From positions 1 through 64,000 of the forward strand of contig NZ_JAUYEY010000061.1 in the NCBI RefSeq assembly GCF_030689685.1: a DNA stretch of 64,000 nt. The letters run 5' to 3'. Both the position numbers and the translations under genes were made by a program. The notes under the pieces were generated by a model, which was given only the letters and a program-made list of their open reading frames with translations, was not told the DNA's origin and ran no database searches. The stretch is from Polaromonas sp. (lineage in GTDB: Bacteria; Pseudomonadota; Gammaproteobacteria; Burkholderiales; Burkholderiaceae_C). The number at the start of each line of letters is the position of its first letter. Position 1 is the stretch's first letter. Of the stretch, positions 9,337 through 17,636 are shown piece by piece.

Positions 9337-9373
9337 ACCCGTGCGTGTCATGACAGACCTGCGCGGGTTTTTA
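9337..9373 (+). terminator. Rho-independent terminator after the Spy-like gene
   Basis: ACCCGTGCG pairs imperfectly with TGCGCGGGT and is followed by a T-run, 45-80 bp after the stop codon. Confidence 0.55.
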
Positions 9374-9384
9374 TTTGATCCCGG

Positions 9385-9762
9385 TTAACCGCTTCGGCCC
9401 GCCAGCAGCGTCTGCAACTCGCCGCTGGCAATCAGTTGGTCCAGATCGCTGGCGCCACCGATCAACATGCCACGCACAAACACCATGGGCAGCGTCGGCC
9501 AGCCGGTCCACATCTTGAGCGCATTGCGCTCGCGCCAGGTGTTGAAGTAGTTGCCGTATTCAAGGTAGTGATAAGGCACGCCAGCGGCATCGAGCGCGCG
9601 GCGAGCTTTTTTGGGAAACGGGTTGATGCCCATGCCGACCACCACCACCGCATGTGCAGCGACCGCGCTTTGCACCTCCTGCACGATGGCTTGTTCGTGC
9701 CTGGCCACCTTGCCCTGAATGGCCGGATGGATGCGGGATTCGTCGAGGATGGTGCGGGGCAT
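9385..9762 (-). CDS. Glutaredoxin-like domain protein
   Basis: A 125-residue protein with a thioredoxin-like fold of the glutaredoxin type: a beta strand AVVVVGMGINPFPKKARRAL, then VPYHYLEYGN, WPTLPMVFVRGMLIGGASDL and a C-terminal helix. The WPTLPMVF segment with its cis-Pro and the GGASDL motif are as in glutaredoxins. However, the position of the usual active-site cysteine (C in CPYC/CGFS) holds GINPFP, so no redox cysteine is present. It therefore probably acts non-catalytically. The ATG at 9760-9762 has a GGAG site upstream. Confidence 0.7.
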   Translation of the reverse strand: MPRTILDESRIHPAIQGKVARHEQAIVQEVQSAVAAHAVVVVGMGINPFPKKARRALDAAGVPYHYLEYGNYFNTWRERNALKMWTGWPTLPMVFVRGMLIGGASDLDQLIASGELQTLLAGRSG

Positions 9763-9823
9763 GTTGACTCCGTTCAAAAATAATGCGTGCCAAAGCTTAA
9801 AGGCAGAACGCCGCGAGCAGACC

Positions 9824-9860
9824 AAAAAAACGCCCGATCCTTGCGGAGCGGGCGTTTTTT
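9824..9860 (-). terminator. Strong bidirectional terminator
   Basis: A-run, then CGCCCGATCC, a TTGC loop, GGAGCGGGCG, then a T-run. It lies downstream of the minus-strand gene at 9896-10417 and should end its transcription before the glutaredoxin-like gene. Confidence 0.85.
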
Positions 9861-9895
9861 CAAGCCCGTGGGGGCCTGGCGGTCATGTTAACGGC

Positions 9896-10417
9896 TTACT
9901 GTGGTGCGGTGCGTGCTGGGGTGCTGGGGCCGGAATCCATGCCTTTGCCGGTGCTGGTAGAAGCACTGTTACGCTTGGCCTGACGCGCTGCCTTGCGTTC
10001 AGCGCGCGCTGCTTTGCGCTCTGCAGCGGTCGCGGACGTTGCTTTTGCACCGCCTGGGGCCATGGCGCCGGAGACGGTCGAGTCGCCCTGCGCGCTTGCG
10101 CCGGCTTTGCTGCTGCCGGGCACTTGCGCTTTGACATCGGCACGGGTGTTGGCCGAAACGCCACCGCTGCCGGCTGGCTTGGCCGCACCAGAAGGGGTGC
10201 CGCCGCCTTGAGCGGGAGCGGCAACTTTGGCACCGGAGCTGGTGTTGATTTCGCCTTTGACTTCAGCGCGGGTGTTGGGCAGGGTGCCAGCGTCAACCGG
10301 CTTCTGTACGGTTGGGCCACCTTGGGCTGGCGTCGGGTTGGAAGTGGTTTGCGCGGTGGCAAAACCAGCGGTGGCCATCAGGGCGGCCAGCAGAATCGAT
10401 TGTGTTGTCTTGTTCAT
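9896..10417 (-). CDS. Exported low-complexity protein with internal repeat
   Basis: A 173-residue protein. A clear signal peptide (about residues 1-23, ending FATAQT) is followed by Ala/Gly/Pro/Ser-rich sequence. A unit with NTRAEVKGEI followed by KVAAPAQGG is repeated as NTRADVKAQV followed by KAGASAQGD. A strongly basic helix (ERKAARAERKAARQAKR) precedes the C-terminus. The NTRAxVK motif recalls DUF4148-like periplasmic proteins of Burkholderiales, but that is only a resemblance. A second exported low-complexity gene follows upstream on the same strand. Function unknown. Confidence 0.7.
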   Translation of the reverse strand: MNKTTQSILLAALMATAGFATAQTTSNPTPAQGGPTVQKPVDAGTLPNTRAEVKGEINTSSGAKVAAPAQGGGTPSGAAKPAGSGGVSANTRADVKAQVPGSSKAGASAQGDSTVSGAMAPGGAKATSATAAERKAARAERKAARQAKRNSASTSTGKGMDSGPSTPARTAPQ

Positions 10418-10556
10418 CTTGTTTCCTTGAGTGTTAAAGGGGGACCCTGTGAGAGGTGTTGCTTTCTGAGCGCCCCCACAGATTTAATTTATGTTGCGCT
10501 ACTCGTCGGAACTATCGGTAAAGCGGCTGGCCCGACGTAGGACGTAAGCCGTTCAC

Positions 10557-10586
10557 GGGCAGGCCGCAATCTCTCACGGTCTGCCC
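10557..10586 (-). terminator. Possible hairpin terminator
   Basis: GGGCAGGCCG and CGGTCTGCCC form a 10-bp stem with one mismatch, downstream of the minus-strand gene ending at 10603. There is no T-run, so it may only stabilise the transcript end. Confidence 0.35.
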
Positions 10587-10602
10587 TCGTTTGCTCGCGG
10601 TT

Positions 10603-11154
10603 TTACTGCGGTGGAGGAGAAATCTGCCCGCTCACATTGCCAGAGCCCTGAACATTCGCCCGGCCAGCAGCGCCTGCGTTACTGGCGGGCAGATTGTTCT
10701 GAATGCCTCGGTTGGCTTTGGCTGCCACGTTGCCCACTGCATTTTTGGCACGGTAGGCGCCGCTTTTAGTCGCATCGGCTGCGTTGTCCACAGCAGCTTC
10801 AACTTTGTTGCCGGTACGCTGGACTGCATTGCCCGTTCGTTTGACCGCTCTTGTCACCGTGCCGTCGCTGTTACCGGTCGCATTGTTGTTTGCGTTGGTA
10901 TTTGCAGTGGTGTTTGAGCTCACAGAGCCACCCGTGCTGGCATTGGAGCGCACATCGTTGCCGATGTTGGCGTTCACGCCGGTGCGCACGCCGACACTTG
11001 TATGGGTTGTTGCGCCGGTTCCCGATGTCGCTGTGCCTGCGCCGGCATTGATGCCAACGCCTGCGCCAACAGCCACATGTGCATGGGCTGTAAAAACCAG
11101 CGTGGCACTCAAGGCCATCGCGGCGGGAAGGGATCGCATTGAAAACTTGTTCAT
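10603..11154 (-). CDS. Exported Asn/Thr/Gly-rich low-complexity protein
   Basis: A 183-residue protein. It has a signal peptide (about residues 1-25, ending TAHAHV), an alternating Gly/Ala/Thr/Val stretch, an Asn/Thr-rich linker (TANTNANNNATGN) and a C-terminal amphipathic part (RAVKRTGNAVQRTGNKVEAA) that could bind membrane or wall. The start at 11154 is set by an AGGAG site upstream. No known domain was recognised. Its neighbour at 9896-10417 has a similar exported, low-complexity design. The 298 bp between this gene and 11453 contain only the divergent promoter region; nothing else was seen there. Confidence 0.65.
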   Translation of the reverse strand: MNKFSMRSLPAAMALSATLVFTAHAHVAVGAGVGINAGAGTATSGTGATTHTSVGVRTGVNANIGNDVRSNASTGGSVSSNTTANTNANNNATGNSDGTVTRAVKRTGNAVQRTGNKVEAAVDNAADATKSGAYRAKNAVGNVAAKANRGIQNNLPASNAGAAGRANVQGSGNVSGQISPPPQ

Positions 11155-11452
11155 GGTTAACTCCTGAAACTCGCTTGAACTAAAACCCATTTGCAAAGAA
11201 CACTGGGGAACATCTGCAAAACCCAGTTCCGGTTGAACTTGGATGATTTGAATTTAGCGCTGTGCCGCACGCCGGCTTATCGGCTAGCCACGATCAAGCG
11301 CGTAGGACGCCGCCCTTTACAAACGCTTCATACAGGGCGCGCGGGGCGCCACCGCTGCCACGAAAAATGAGCTTACTGTCCTACAGTTGTTTTGTCGCTG
11401 TCCAAGCAACAATAGAGGCTTCCCTTTCCTGCAGTTTTATTCCTGCCGCTCC

Positions 11453-12316
11453 ATGCTTGCTCCCCAGTCCCTTATTCAGGTCAGCCCAACGCCGTCCGTT
11501 GTCACGCCCCCCATGAACGATGCCGATGCACTTGCCGAGACGCAGGAGGTGATTGCTGCGGCGGCCCTGAGCTTTTCCCTGAAGGTGCTGACGGTCAACA
11601 TCCACAAGGGTTTTACCTTCTTTAACCGCAAGTTCATCCTGCATGAACTGCGTGAAGCGGTGCGCACCGTGGGCGCGGACGTGGTGTTTCTGCAAGAAGT
11701 GACCGGCACCCATGCGCGCCATGAAAGCCGGGTCGCCAATTACCCGGCCACGCCACACTACGAGTTTCTGGCCGACAGCATCTGGCCGCAGTTTGCCTAC
11801 GGCCGCAACGCGGTCTACACCAACGGGCACCACGGCAATGCCGTGTTGTCCAAATTTCCCATTGTCAGTTTTGAAAACCGCGACGTGTCCATCAGCGGGC
11901 CCGAGCGCCGCGGCCTGCTCCATTGCGTATTGCAAATTCCCGGCCGCGAGACCAACGTGCATGCGATTTGTGTGCACCTGGGGCTGGCCGAGTCGCATCG
12001 CCTCCAGCAGCTCAACATGTTGTGCGAGATGGTGCGCAATGACATACCGGCGAGCGCCCCTGTGATTGCCGCCGGCGATTTCAACGACTGGCGCCACCGC
12101 GCGCACGACGTGCTGGCGCAGGGCGCCGGCATGCACGAGGTTTTTGTGCAGGCCAATGGCAAGGCAGCGCGTACTTTCCCGGCACGTTTTCCGGTGTTGC
12201 GGCTGGACCGCATCTACGTGAGAAATGCCATCGGCCATGCACCGGTGGTGCTGCCGCCCAAGCCCTGGTCGCACCTGTCGGACCATGCGCCGCTGGCGGC
12301 CGAGATTGAACTCTGA
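11453..12316 (+). CDS. ybhP: Endonuclease/exonuclease/phosphatase family protein, YbhP-like
   Basis: A protein of about 287 residues of the metal-dependent EEP fold. Visible marks are [15 protein letters not shown] with the catalytic Glu, the [10 protein letters not shown] segment, CVHLGL, AGDFNDW (Asp and Asn ligands) and the terminal [10 protein letters not shown] with catalytic Asp-His. It is the first gene of a three-gene operon with clsB- and ybhN-like genes, the same order as ybhP-clsB-ybhN in Escherichia coli, which points to a phospholipid substrate. Several starts are possible (11387, 11453, 11513); none has a strong ribosome site. Confidence 0.8.
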   Translation: MLAPQSLIQVSPTPSVVTPPMNDADALAETQEVIAAAALSFSLKVLTVNIHKGFTFFNRKFILHELREAVRTVGADVVFLQEVTGTHARHESRVANYPATPHYEFLADSIWPQFAYGRNAVYTNGHHGNAVLSKFPIVSFENRDVSISGPERRGLLHCVLQIPGRETNVHAICVHLGLAESHRLQQLNMLCEMVRNDIPASAPVIAAGDFNDWRHRAHDVLAQGAGMHEVFVQANGKAARTFPARFPVLRLDRIYVRNAIGHAPVVLPPKPWSHLSDHAPLAAEIEL

Positions 12317-12334
12317 CCCACCGCCACAGGAAAT

Positions 12335-13591
12335 ATGTTGATGCGCGGACACTGGGTACCCGGCAACAAGTTCACACTGCTGGAAAACGGCGAGGGTTTT
12401 TTCCCTCGCGTGTTTGAATGCATTGCCGCCGCAGAGCGCGAAGTACTGCTTGAGACCTTCATCCTTTTTGAAGACAAGGTCGGCCAGGCCTTGCAGGAAG
12501 CCTTGCTGGTCGCGGCCGGGCGCGGTGTGCAGATCGACATCACCATTGACGGTTACGGCTCGCCCGATCTGTCGCCGGGTTATATCTCCGCGTTGACCTC
12601 GGCTGGCGTGCGGGTGCATGTGTTTGACCCCAGCCCGCGCTTGTGGGGCTACCGCACCAATTTGTTTCGCCGCATGCACCGCAAGATCGTGGTGGTGGAC
12701 GGCCAGCGCTCTTTTGTCGGCGGCATCAACTATTCAGCCGACCACCTCGCCGACTTCGGACCCGAAGGCAAGCAGGACTATGCCGTGGAAATTGAAGGGC
12801 CGCTGGTCGCCGAGATCGAGCAGTTTGTGCGCGCCCAGCTTCAGCTCGGCCAGCAGCCGCCCGGTGGTCCGCTCACGCGGCTTCTCAAGCGCAAGCCGGC
12901 GATTCCGGCCCTCGGGGCACTGCCCGCCGTCGGCCATGCCCAGGCCATGCTCGTCACGCGCGACAACCGCGAGCACAAAAACGACATCGAGCGCCACTAC
13001 CGCATCGCGATCCGTGGCGCGCGGCAACGCATCATCATCGCCAACGCTTATTTTTTCCCCGGCTACCGCCTGCTGCGCCAGTTGCGCAAGGCGGCCAAGC
13101 GCGGCGTGGACGTGCGGCTGATCCTGCAGGGCGAGCCCGACATGCCCATCGTCAAGATCGCGGCCAGCATGCTGTACCACCACCTGCTGGGCGCCGGCGT
13201 GAAGATTTACGAATACCGCGAGCGCCCGCTGCACGGCAAGGTGGCGCTGACCGACAACGAATGGTCCACCGTCGGCTCCAGCAATCTCGACCCGCTGAGC
13301 CTGTCACTCAACCTCGAAGCCAACGTCATCATCAAGGACCGCGACTTCAATCAGCACCTGGCCAACAAGCTTGAAAAACTGATGCAGGGAAGCTGCAAAC
13401 AGATCCATGCCAGCGACCTGCCGGAATCGCGCCTGTGGGTCGGCTTGCGCAGCTTTTTTGTGTTTCACCTGCTGCGCCGCTACCCCGCCTGGTTCGGCTG
13501 GCTGCCGGCCCACCTGCCGCGCCTGACGCCGGCCGAGAAGCTGCTGGGCGAAGCGGTGGTAGATCACATCAACGAAGGCCAGGCCTCATGA
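12335..13591 (+). CDS. clsB: Cardiolipin synthase B, phospholipase D family
   Basis: A 418-residue PLD-superfamily enzyme expected to make cardiolipin at the inner membrane. Two HKD motifs are visible: MHRKIVVVDGQRSFVGG with His115 and LHGKVALTDNEWSTVGSSN with His300. It lacks the N-terminal transmembrane pair of ClsA, which fits ClsB. It starts 18 bp after the ybhP-like gene with an AGGA site, and its stop overlaps the next start (ATGA). A second ATG two codons downstream is an alternative start. Confidence 0.9.
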   Translation: MLMRGHWVPGNKFTLLENGEGFFPRVFECIAAAEREVLLETFILFEDKVGQALQEALLVAAGRGVQIDITIDGYGSPDLSPGYISALTSAGVRVHVFDPSPRLWGYRTNLFRRMHRKIVVVDGQRSFVGGINYSADHLADFGPEGKQDYAVEIEGPLVAEIEQFVRAQLQLGQQPPGGPLTRLLKRKPAIPALGALPAVGHAQAMLVTRDNREHKNDIERHYRIAIRGARQRIIIANAYFFPGYRLLRQLRKAAKRGVDVRLILQGEPDMPIVKIAASMLYHHLLGAGVKIYEYRERPLHGKVALTDNEWSTVGSSNLDPLSLSLNLEANVIIKDRDFNQHLANKLEKLMQGSCKQIHASDLPESRLWVGLRSFFVFHLLRRYPAWFGWLPAHLPRLTPAEKLLGEAVVDHINEGQAS

Positions 13592-14592
13592 CAGCTACGG
13601 CGGTTGCCCCAGAGTGTCCGTCCAGGGCTGGCATCACCGGCAAGCCCTGGTGGCCCTGGCTCAAGCGCGGCGCCACGCTGGTGTTTTTTGGCCTGGTGAC
13701 CTGGCTGCTGGTCGAGCAGGGCCGCGCCATCGAGTGGCAGGAGGTGTTTGCCGCACTGCGTGCGTACCCGCCGGCGCTGCTGCTGGGCGCGCTTGCATTG
13801 GGCGCCCTGAGCCTGGGCCTGTATAGCTGCTTTGACCTGCTGGGCCGCCACTACACCGGCCACACGCTGCGCGCGCCCACGGTGATGCTGGTGACCTTCA
13901 TCAGTTATGTGTTCAACCTCAACCTGGGCTCGCTGGTGGGCGGCGTCGCCTTTCGCTACCGGCTGTATTCCCGGTTGAAGCTGGACACGGCGACCATCAC
14001 CCGGGTGTTGACGCTGAGCATGCTGACGAATTGGATCGGTTACCTGTTCGTCGGTGGCCTGGTCTTCGGCTTTTACACGCCGGAGCTGCCGCCGGGCTGG
14101 AAAATCGGCACGCGCGGCCTGCAGGTCCTGGGCTTTGTGCTGCTGGCCGGGGCGGTGGCCTACCTGCTGCTGTGCGCGCTGTCGCGCCAGCGCAGCTTCA
14201 CCCTGCGCGGCCACCGTCTTGACCTTCCCTCCGGCAGGCTGGCCGTGCTGCAGGTGGCCATGGGTGCGGCCAACTGGTTGATCATGAGTGGCCTGGTGTT
14301 TTTGCTGTTGCAGCAAAAAATTGCGTTCCCCACCGTGGCCGGTGTGCTGCTGGTGGCCGCCGTGGCGGGCGTGATCGCCCATGTGCCGGCCGGCCTGGGT
14401 GTGCTGGAAGCGGTATTTGTCGCCTTGTTGTCGCACGAGATGCCGACCCACCAGCTACTGGCCGCCCTGGTGGCCTACCGGGTCATCTATTACCTGGTGC
14501 CTTTGGTCATTGCCACGTTGCTTTACCTGGTCACTGAAGCGCGGGCCAAACAATTGACCACCTCCGTCGATGACGCAGACGCGGCCGCTTGA
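13588..14592 (+). CDS. ybhN: YbhN/UPF0104 family membrane protein (LPG synthase-like TM domain)
   Basis: A 334-residue polytopic membrane protein with about eight hydrophobic segments and family motifs NLNLGSLVGGVAFRYRLY and IAHVPAGLGVLEAVF. It belongs to the flippase-like family related to the membrane half of MprF. The ATG overlaps the clsB stop, so the two are co-translated. Function is inferred to be lipid transport or remodelling together with ClsB. The gene ends 3 bp before convergent pyrF. Confidence 0.85.
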   Translation: MTATAVAPECPSRAGITGKPWWPWLKRGATLVFFGLVTWLLVEQGRAIEWQEVFAALRAYPPALLLGALALGALSLGLYSCFDLLGRHYTGHTLRAPTVMLVTFISYVFNLNLGSLVGGVAFRYRLYSRLKLDTATITRVLTLSMLTNWIGYLFVGGLVFGFYTPELPPGWKIGTRGLQVLGFVLLAGAVAYLLLCALSRQRSFTLRGHRLDLPSGRLAVLQVAMGAANWLIMSGLVFLLLQQKIAFPTVAGVLLVAAVAGVIAHVPAGLGVLEAVFVALLSHEMPTHQLLAALVAYRVIYYLVPLVIATLLYLVTEARAKQLTTSVDDADAAA

Positions 14593-14595
14593 CCT

Positions 14596-15420
14596 TCAGC
14601 CGCGAGCCGTCTGCAGCAGATCCCGCATCCGCATTGCCTCGCGCCGCGCCGCCTCGGCGAAATCATCGCCCGATGACGCGTAAATGATGGAGCGCGAGGA
14701 GTTGACGATGATCGGTGCGCCGGGCCGCCAGCCGGCCTTGACGGTGGCCACCGCATCGCCGCCCTGCGCGCCGACGCCGGGAATCAGCAGCGGCAAGGTT
14801 GGCGCGACCAAACGCACGCGTTCGATTTCGGCCGGGTAGGTTGCACCAACCACCAGGCCCAACTGGCCGTTGAGGTTCCACGGGCCCTGCGCCAGGCGTG
14901 CCACATGTTCGTACAGCAGCGGCTGGCCTTCCACTGAAGCAAAACGCTGGCTCTGCAAGTCGTCGCCGCCGGGGTTGGAGGTGCGGCATAGTAGAAACGC
15001 GCCCTTGCCTTCGTGCTTCAAATAAGGCGCGACCGAATCAAAGCCCATGAAGGGCGACAGCGTCACCGCGTCGGCGCCGTAACGCTCGAAGGCCTCGACC
15101 GCGTACTGCTCGGCGGTACTGCCGATGTCACCGCGTTTGGCGTCGAGGATGATGGGCACCTGCGGCGCGACGCGGCGCATGTGTTCCATCAGGCGCTCGA
15201 GCTGGCCTTCGGCGCGGTGCGCGGCGAAGTAGGCGATCTGCGGCTTGAAGGCAATTGACAGATCGGCCGTGGCGTCGACAATCGCGGCGCAAAAGTCGTA
15301 GATCTTGTTCGAGTCGCCCTTGTAGCGGCCAGGAAACTTCAGCGGGTCCGGGTCCAGCCCCACGCAGAGCATCGATTGGTTCTGGCGCTCTGCCGCGCCC
15401 AGCATCTCGAGAAAAGTCAT
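14596..15420 (-). CDS. pyrF: Orotidine 5'-phosphate decarboxylase
   Basis: A 274-residue enzyme catalysing the last step of de novo UMP synthesis. The catalytic Lys/Asp cluster is in ILDAKRGDIGSTA, with CVGLDPDPLKFP near the N-terminus and GVGAQGGD and IVNSSRSIIYA near the phosphate site. This is the longer PyrF form typical of beta-proteobacteria and mycobacteria. The ATG at 15418-15420 is preferred to an upstream in-frame start that would read from the repeat at 15434. Confidence 0.93.
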   Translation of the reverse strand: MTFLEMLGAAERQNQSMLCVGLDPDPLKFPGRYKGDSNKIYDFCAAIVDATADLSIAFKPQIAYFAAHRAEGQLERLMEHMRRVAPQVPIILDAKRGDIGSTAEQYAVEAFERYGADAVTLSPFMGFDSVAPYLKHEGKGAFLLCRTSNPGGDDLQSQRFASVEGQPLLYEHVARLAQGPWNLNGQLGLVVGATYPAEIERVRLVAPTLPLLIPGVGAQGGDAVATVKAGWRPGAPIIVNSSRSIIYASSGDDFAEAARREAMRMRDLLQTARG

Positions 15421-15433
15421 GAAGCATTTTAAG

Positions 15434-15540
15434 GCCCCCACGGTCGCTTACTGCGTGTAGCTCCCTGCCTCGGGGGGCCCTGCGCCTGCGGCGCCGGCAA
15501 AGCCGGACCTGCGGCCCCTGCTTGAACAGAGGTGCCTTCG
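15434..15540. repeat. GGCCCCCACGGTCGC repeat, short copy
   Basis: Begins GGCCCCCACGGTCGCTTACT and runs through blocks with GGCGCCGGCAAAGCCGGACC to about 15540. A longer inverted copy lies at 16556-16765, so the two flank the DMT permease gene in opposite orientation. A TGAGCTTGTCGGAGTGTCGA block follows at 15568-15588. Confidence 0.7.
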
Positions 15541-15667
15541 TGGACGCCTCTTTTGATCTGTTTCTCCTGAGCTTGTCGGAGTGTCGAAGGATGCGACCCA
15601 AGGGGCACTGCAAGATTTCCCCGCTGCCCGGACAATAGCGGCACCTTTCACCCTCCTGCCTTCCCGC

Positions 15668-16552
15668 ATGCAACTCTCCCAACGCCAACTCATCATCCTG
15701 GTCCTGCTGACGCTGGCCTGGGGCTTCAACTGGCCGGTCATGAAGCTGGGCATTGCCGACTTTCCCCCGCTGACCTTTCGCGCACTGTCGATCTGGCTGG
15801 GGCTGCCGGTGCTGGGCCTGGCGATGGTGGTGATGAAGGTGCCGTTTTTTGTGCCGCGCGACAGGTTCCGCGAGCTGTTCTGGCTGGCCTTTGCCAACAT
15901 GTTTGTCTGGCATGCGCTGATCATCGTTGCGCTCAAACACCTGAGCAGCGGCCGCGCCGCCATTCTCGGCTACACCATGCCGATTTTTTCAGCGCTGCTG
16001 GGCGCCTGGTTTTTCGGCAACAAGCTGACAGCGCGCAGTTGGGTCGGCGTGGGCGCGGCGGCGCTTGGCGTATCGCTGCTGCTGTGGCACGAGCTGACCA
16101 ACCTCAGTGGCGCGCCGCTGGCCGTGCTGTGTGCGCTGATAGGCGCGGCGACTTGGGCCCTAGGCACGCACAAGCTGCGCAACACCACCATGCCGGTGGC
16201 CACGCTGACCATTTCTTTCTGGATGACGGCCATGACAGCGGTGGTGCTGAGCGTGCTCAGCCTGCTGTTCGAAGTGCCGCAATGGAAAGCGCCCAGCGTC
16301 GCCACCTGGTGGTCGATTGGCTACAACGCTGTGCTGATTTTCGGTTTTGCACACGCCGCCTGGTACTTCCTGGCGCGCAGCCTGCCCCCCGTGGCCTCAT
16401 CGCTGAGCGTGATGATGATTCCCATCCTGGGCGTGTTCTCGGGCGCGCTGGGTCTGGGCGAGGTGCTGCACTGGCAAGACTGGGCTGCGGTCGTGCTGAT
16501 GGTGGTGGCGATTGCTTCGGTGCTGGTGCCAGGACGGGCGGCGGACAAGTGA
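15668..16552 (+). CDS. EamA/DMT family permease
   Basis: A 294-residue inner-membrane protein with ten predicted helices in two EamA repeats. Marks include LAWGFNWPVMKLGI at the start, SSGRAAILGYTMPIFSALL closing the first repeat and SLPPVASSLSVMMIPILGVF in the second. Such proteins export metabolites or amino acids; the substrate is not deducible. The ATG at 15668 is chosen because the hydrophobic helix begins right after it. The gene is flanked on both sides by repeats of the same family. Confidence 0.82.
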   Translation: MQLSQRQLIILVLLTLAWGFNWPVMKLGIADFPPLTFRALSIWLGLPVLGLAMVVMKVPFFVPRDRFRELFWLAFANMFVWHALIIVALKHLSSGRAAILGYTMPIFSALLGAWFFGNKLTARSWVGVGAAALGVSLLLWHELTNLSGAPLAVLCALIGAATWALGTHKLRNTTMPVATLTISFWMTAMTAVVLSVLSLLFEVPQWKAPSVATWWSIGYNAVLIFGFAHAAWYFLARSLPPVASSLSVMMIPILGVFSGALGLGEVLHWQDWAAVVLMVVAIASVLVPGRAADK

Positions 16553-16555
16553 ACT

Positions 16556-16765
16556 CGCGCTGAGGGCGGCCGCTCCCCCTCTTCACCAGCCGGGGCCGCG
16601 GGTCCGGCTTTGCCGGCCCGCAGGCGCAGCGGCCCCCTCGGGGCTGGTGCCTGCGGCTCCGAACCTGCTTGAGCAGGTTTGGACAGGGATCAGAAGCGAA
16701 GCCTCTGGCGAGCGGCGGCCTGCAAGGTGCAGGGAGTTACGCGGAGCGAACGACCGTGGGGGCCA
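16556..16765. repeat. GGCCCCCACGGTCGT repeat, long inverted copy
   Basis: Read on the minus strand it starts GGCCCCCACGGTCGTTCGCT and continues for about 200 bp through the GCCGGCAAAGCCGGACC block shared with 15434-15540. Its start overlaps the 3' end of the UDG gene and supplies that gene's last codons and stop. Confidence 0.7.
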
Positions 16766-17636
16766 CACTCATCGCCAGGCACAAATCGTCCCAGGCCTTG
16801 GCCTTGTCGCCGAGGCTGCGCAGCAGATAGGCCGGGTGGTAGCTCACCACCACCGGCACACCGAGGTAGTTGTGCACCTGGCCGCGCAGCTTGCCGAGCG
16901 GGATTTTCTGCACTTCGGGCACGCTGTCCTGCAGCAGCGACTGCGCCGCGAACTTGCCCAGCGCGAGAATGATTTTTGGTTGCAACAATTCGACTTGGCG
17001 TTTCAGGTAAGGCGCGCACTGCGCAACTTCCGCAGGGTCCGGGTTGCGATTCGCCGGCGGGCGACACTTGAGCACATTGGTGATGAAGATATTTTTAGCC
17101 ACACCGGGCCGGGCCGCGTCATCGTTGCCGCGCTGCAGCCGCATCGCCAGCAGCATGTTGTCGAGCAGCTTGCCGGCCTGGCCGACAAAAGGTTCACCGG
17201 CGATGTCCTCGTTTTCACCGGGCGCTTCGCCGACGATCAGCCAGTCCACGGCCGGTGCGGCGTCCCCAGCGACGGGGCCGACGCCAAACACGGTGTTTTT
17301 GCGGCTGGTGCACAGCGCGCAGGCGCGGCAGCCGGCCACTGCGGCCTGCAAGGCTGGCCAGGCCATCAGCTCGATACCGGCCGGGCGCGGCTGCAGGCCG
17401 GGCGCGCGTGCAACGGTGGGCACCGGCGCCGCCTGAGGCGCGCGGGCGGCCGCGACCTGCGGACGCTGGGGTTCAGCATCAAATCGGGCCTCAGCCCTTG
17501 ACGGACGGACGTGATTAGCTACTGAATTCATAGCAACCGAAAGATCGGACGCAGCCACCACAGGCGGCGCTTGCCAGATACGCACACCCATCTCGCGGAG
17601 CATGGCGCGCTGGCGTTTGTCGAGGTCCAGGCTCAT
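16737..17636 (-). CDS. Uracil-DNA glycosylase, family 4-like (Fe-S)
   Basis: A 299-residue base-excision repair enzyme. Visible are the iron-sulfur cysteines in CRACALC with later NVLKCRPPANRNP and a further Cys, motif GEAPGENEDIAGEPFVG (uracil pocket) and the C-terminal SYHPAYLLR motif. The N-terminal 90 residues are a low-complexity linker. Two repeats contribute coding sequence: the 60-bp element at 17476-17539 lies in the linker, and the repeat at 16556-16765 encodes the last eight residues. The gene overlaps rimI by 4 bp. Family 4 versus 5 was judged from the motifs only. Confidence 0.85.
   Translation of the reverse strand: MSLDLDKRQRAMLREMGVRIWQAPPVVAASDLSVAMNSVANHVRPSRAEARFDAEPQRPQVAAARAPQAAPVPTVARAPGLQPRPAGIELMAWPALQAAVAGCRACALCTSRKNTVFGVGPVAGDAAPAVDWLIVGEAPGENEDIAGEPFVGQAGKLLDNMLLAMRLQRGNDDAARPGVAKNIFITNVLKCRPPANRNPDPAEVAQCAPYLKRQVELLQPKIILALGKFAAQSLLQDSVPEVQKIPLGKLRGQVHNYLGVPVVVSYHPAYLLRSLGDKAKAWDDLCLAMSVAPTVVRSA
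17476..17539 (-). repeat. About 60-bp interspersed repeat inside UDG
   Basis: On the minus strand it reads GTTGCTATGAATTCAGTAGC, then CAAGGGCTGAGGCC and GATTTGATG, the same block order as the intergenic copies. It is in frame and forms part of the N-terminal linker of the glycosylase. Confidence 0.7.

Noticed and set aside
11381-12679. Minus-strand frame spanning the ybhP and clsB start region
   Set aside because: Shadow of two well-supported plus-strand genes.
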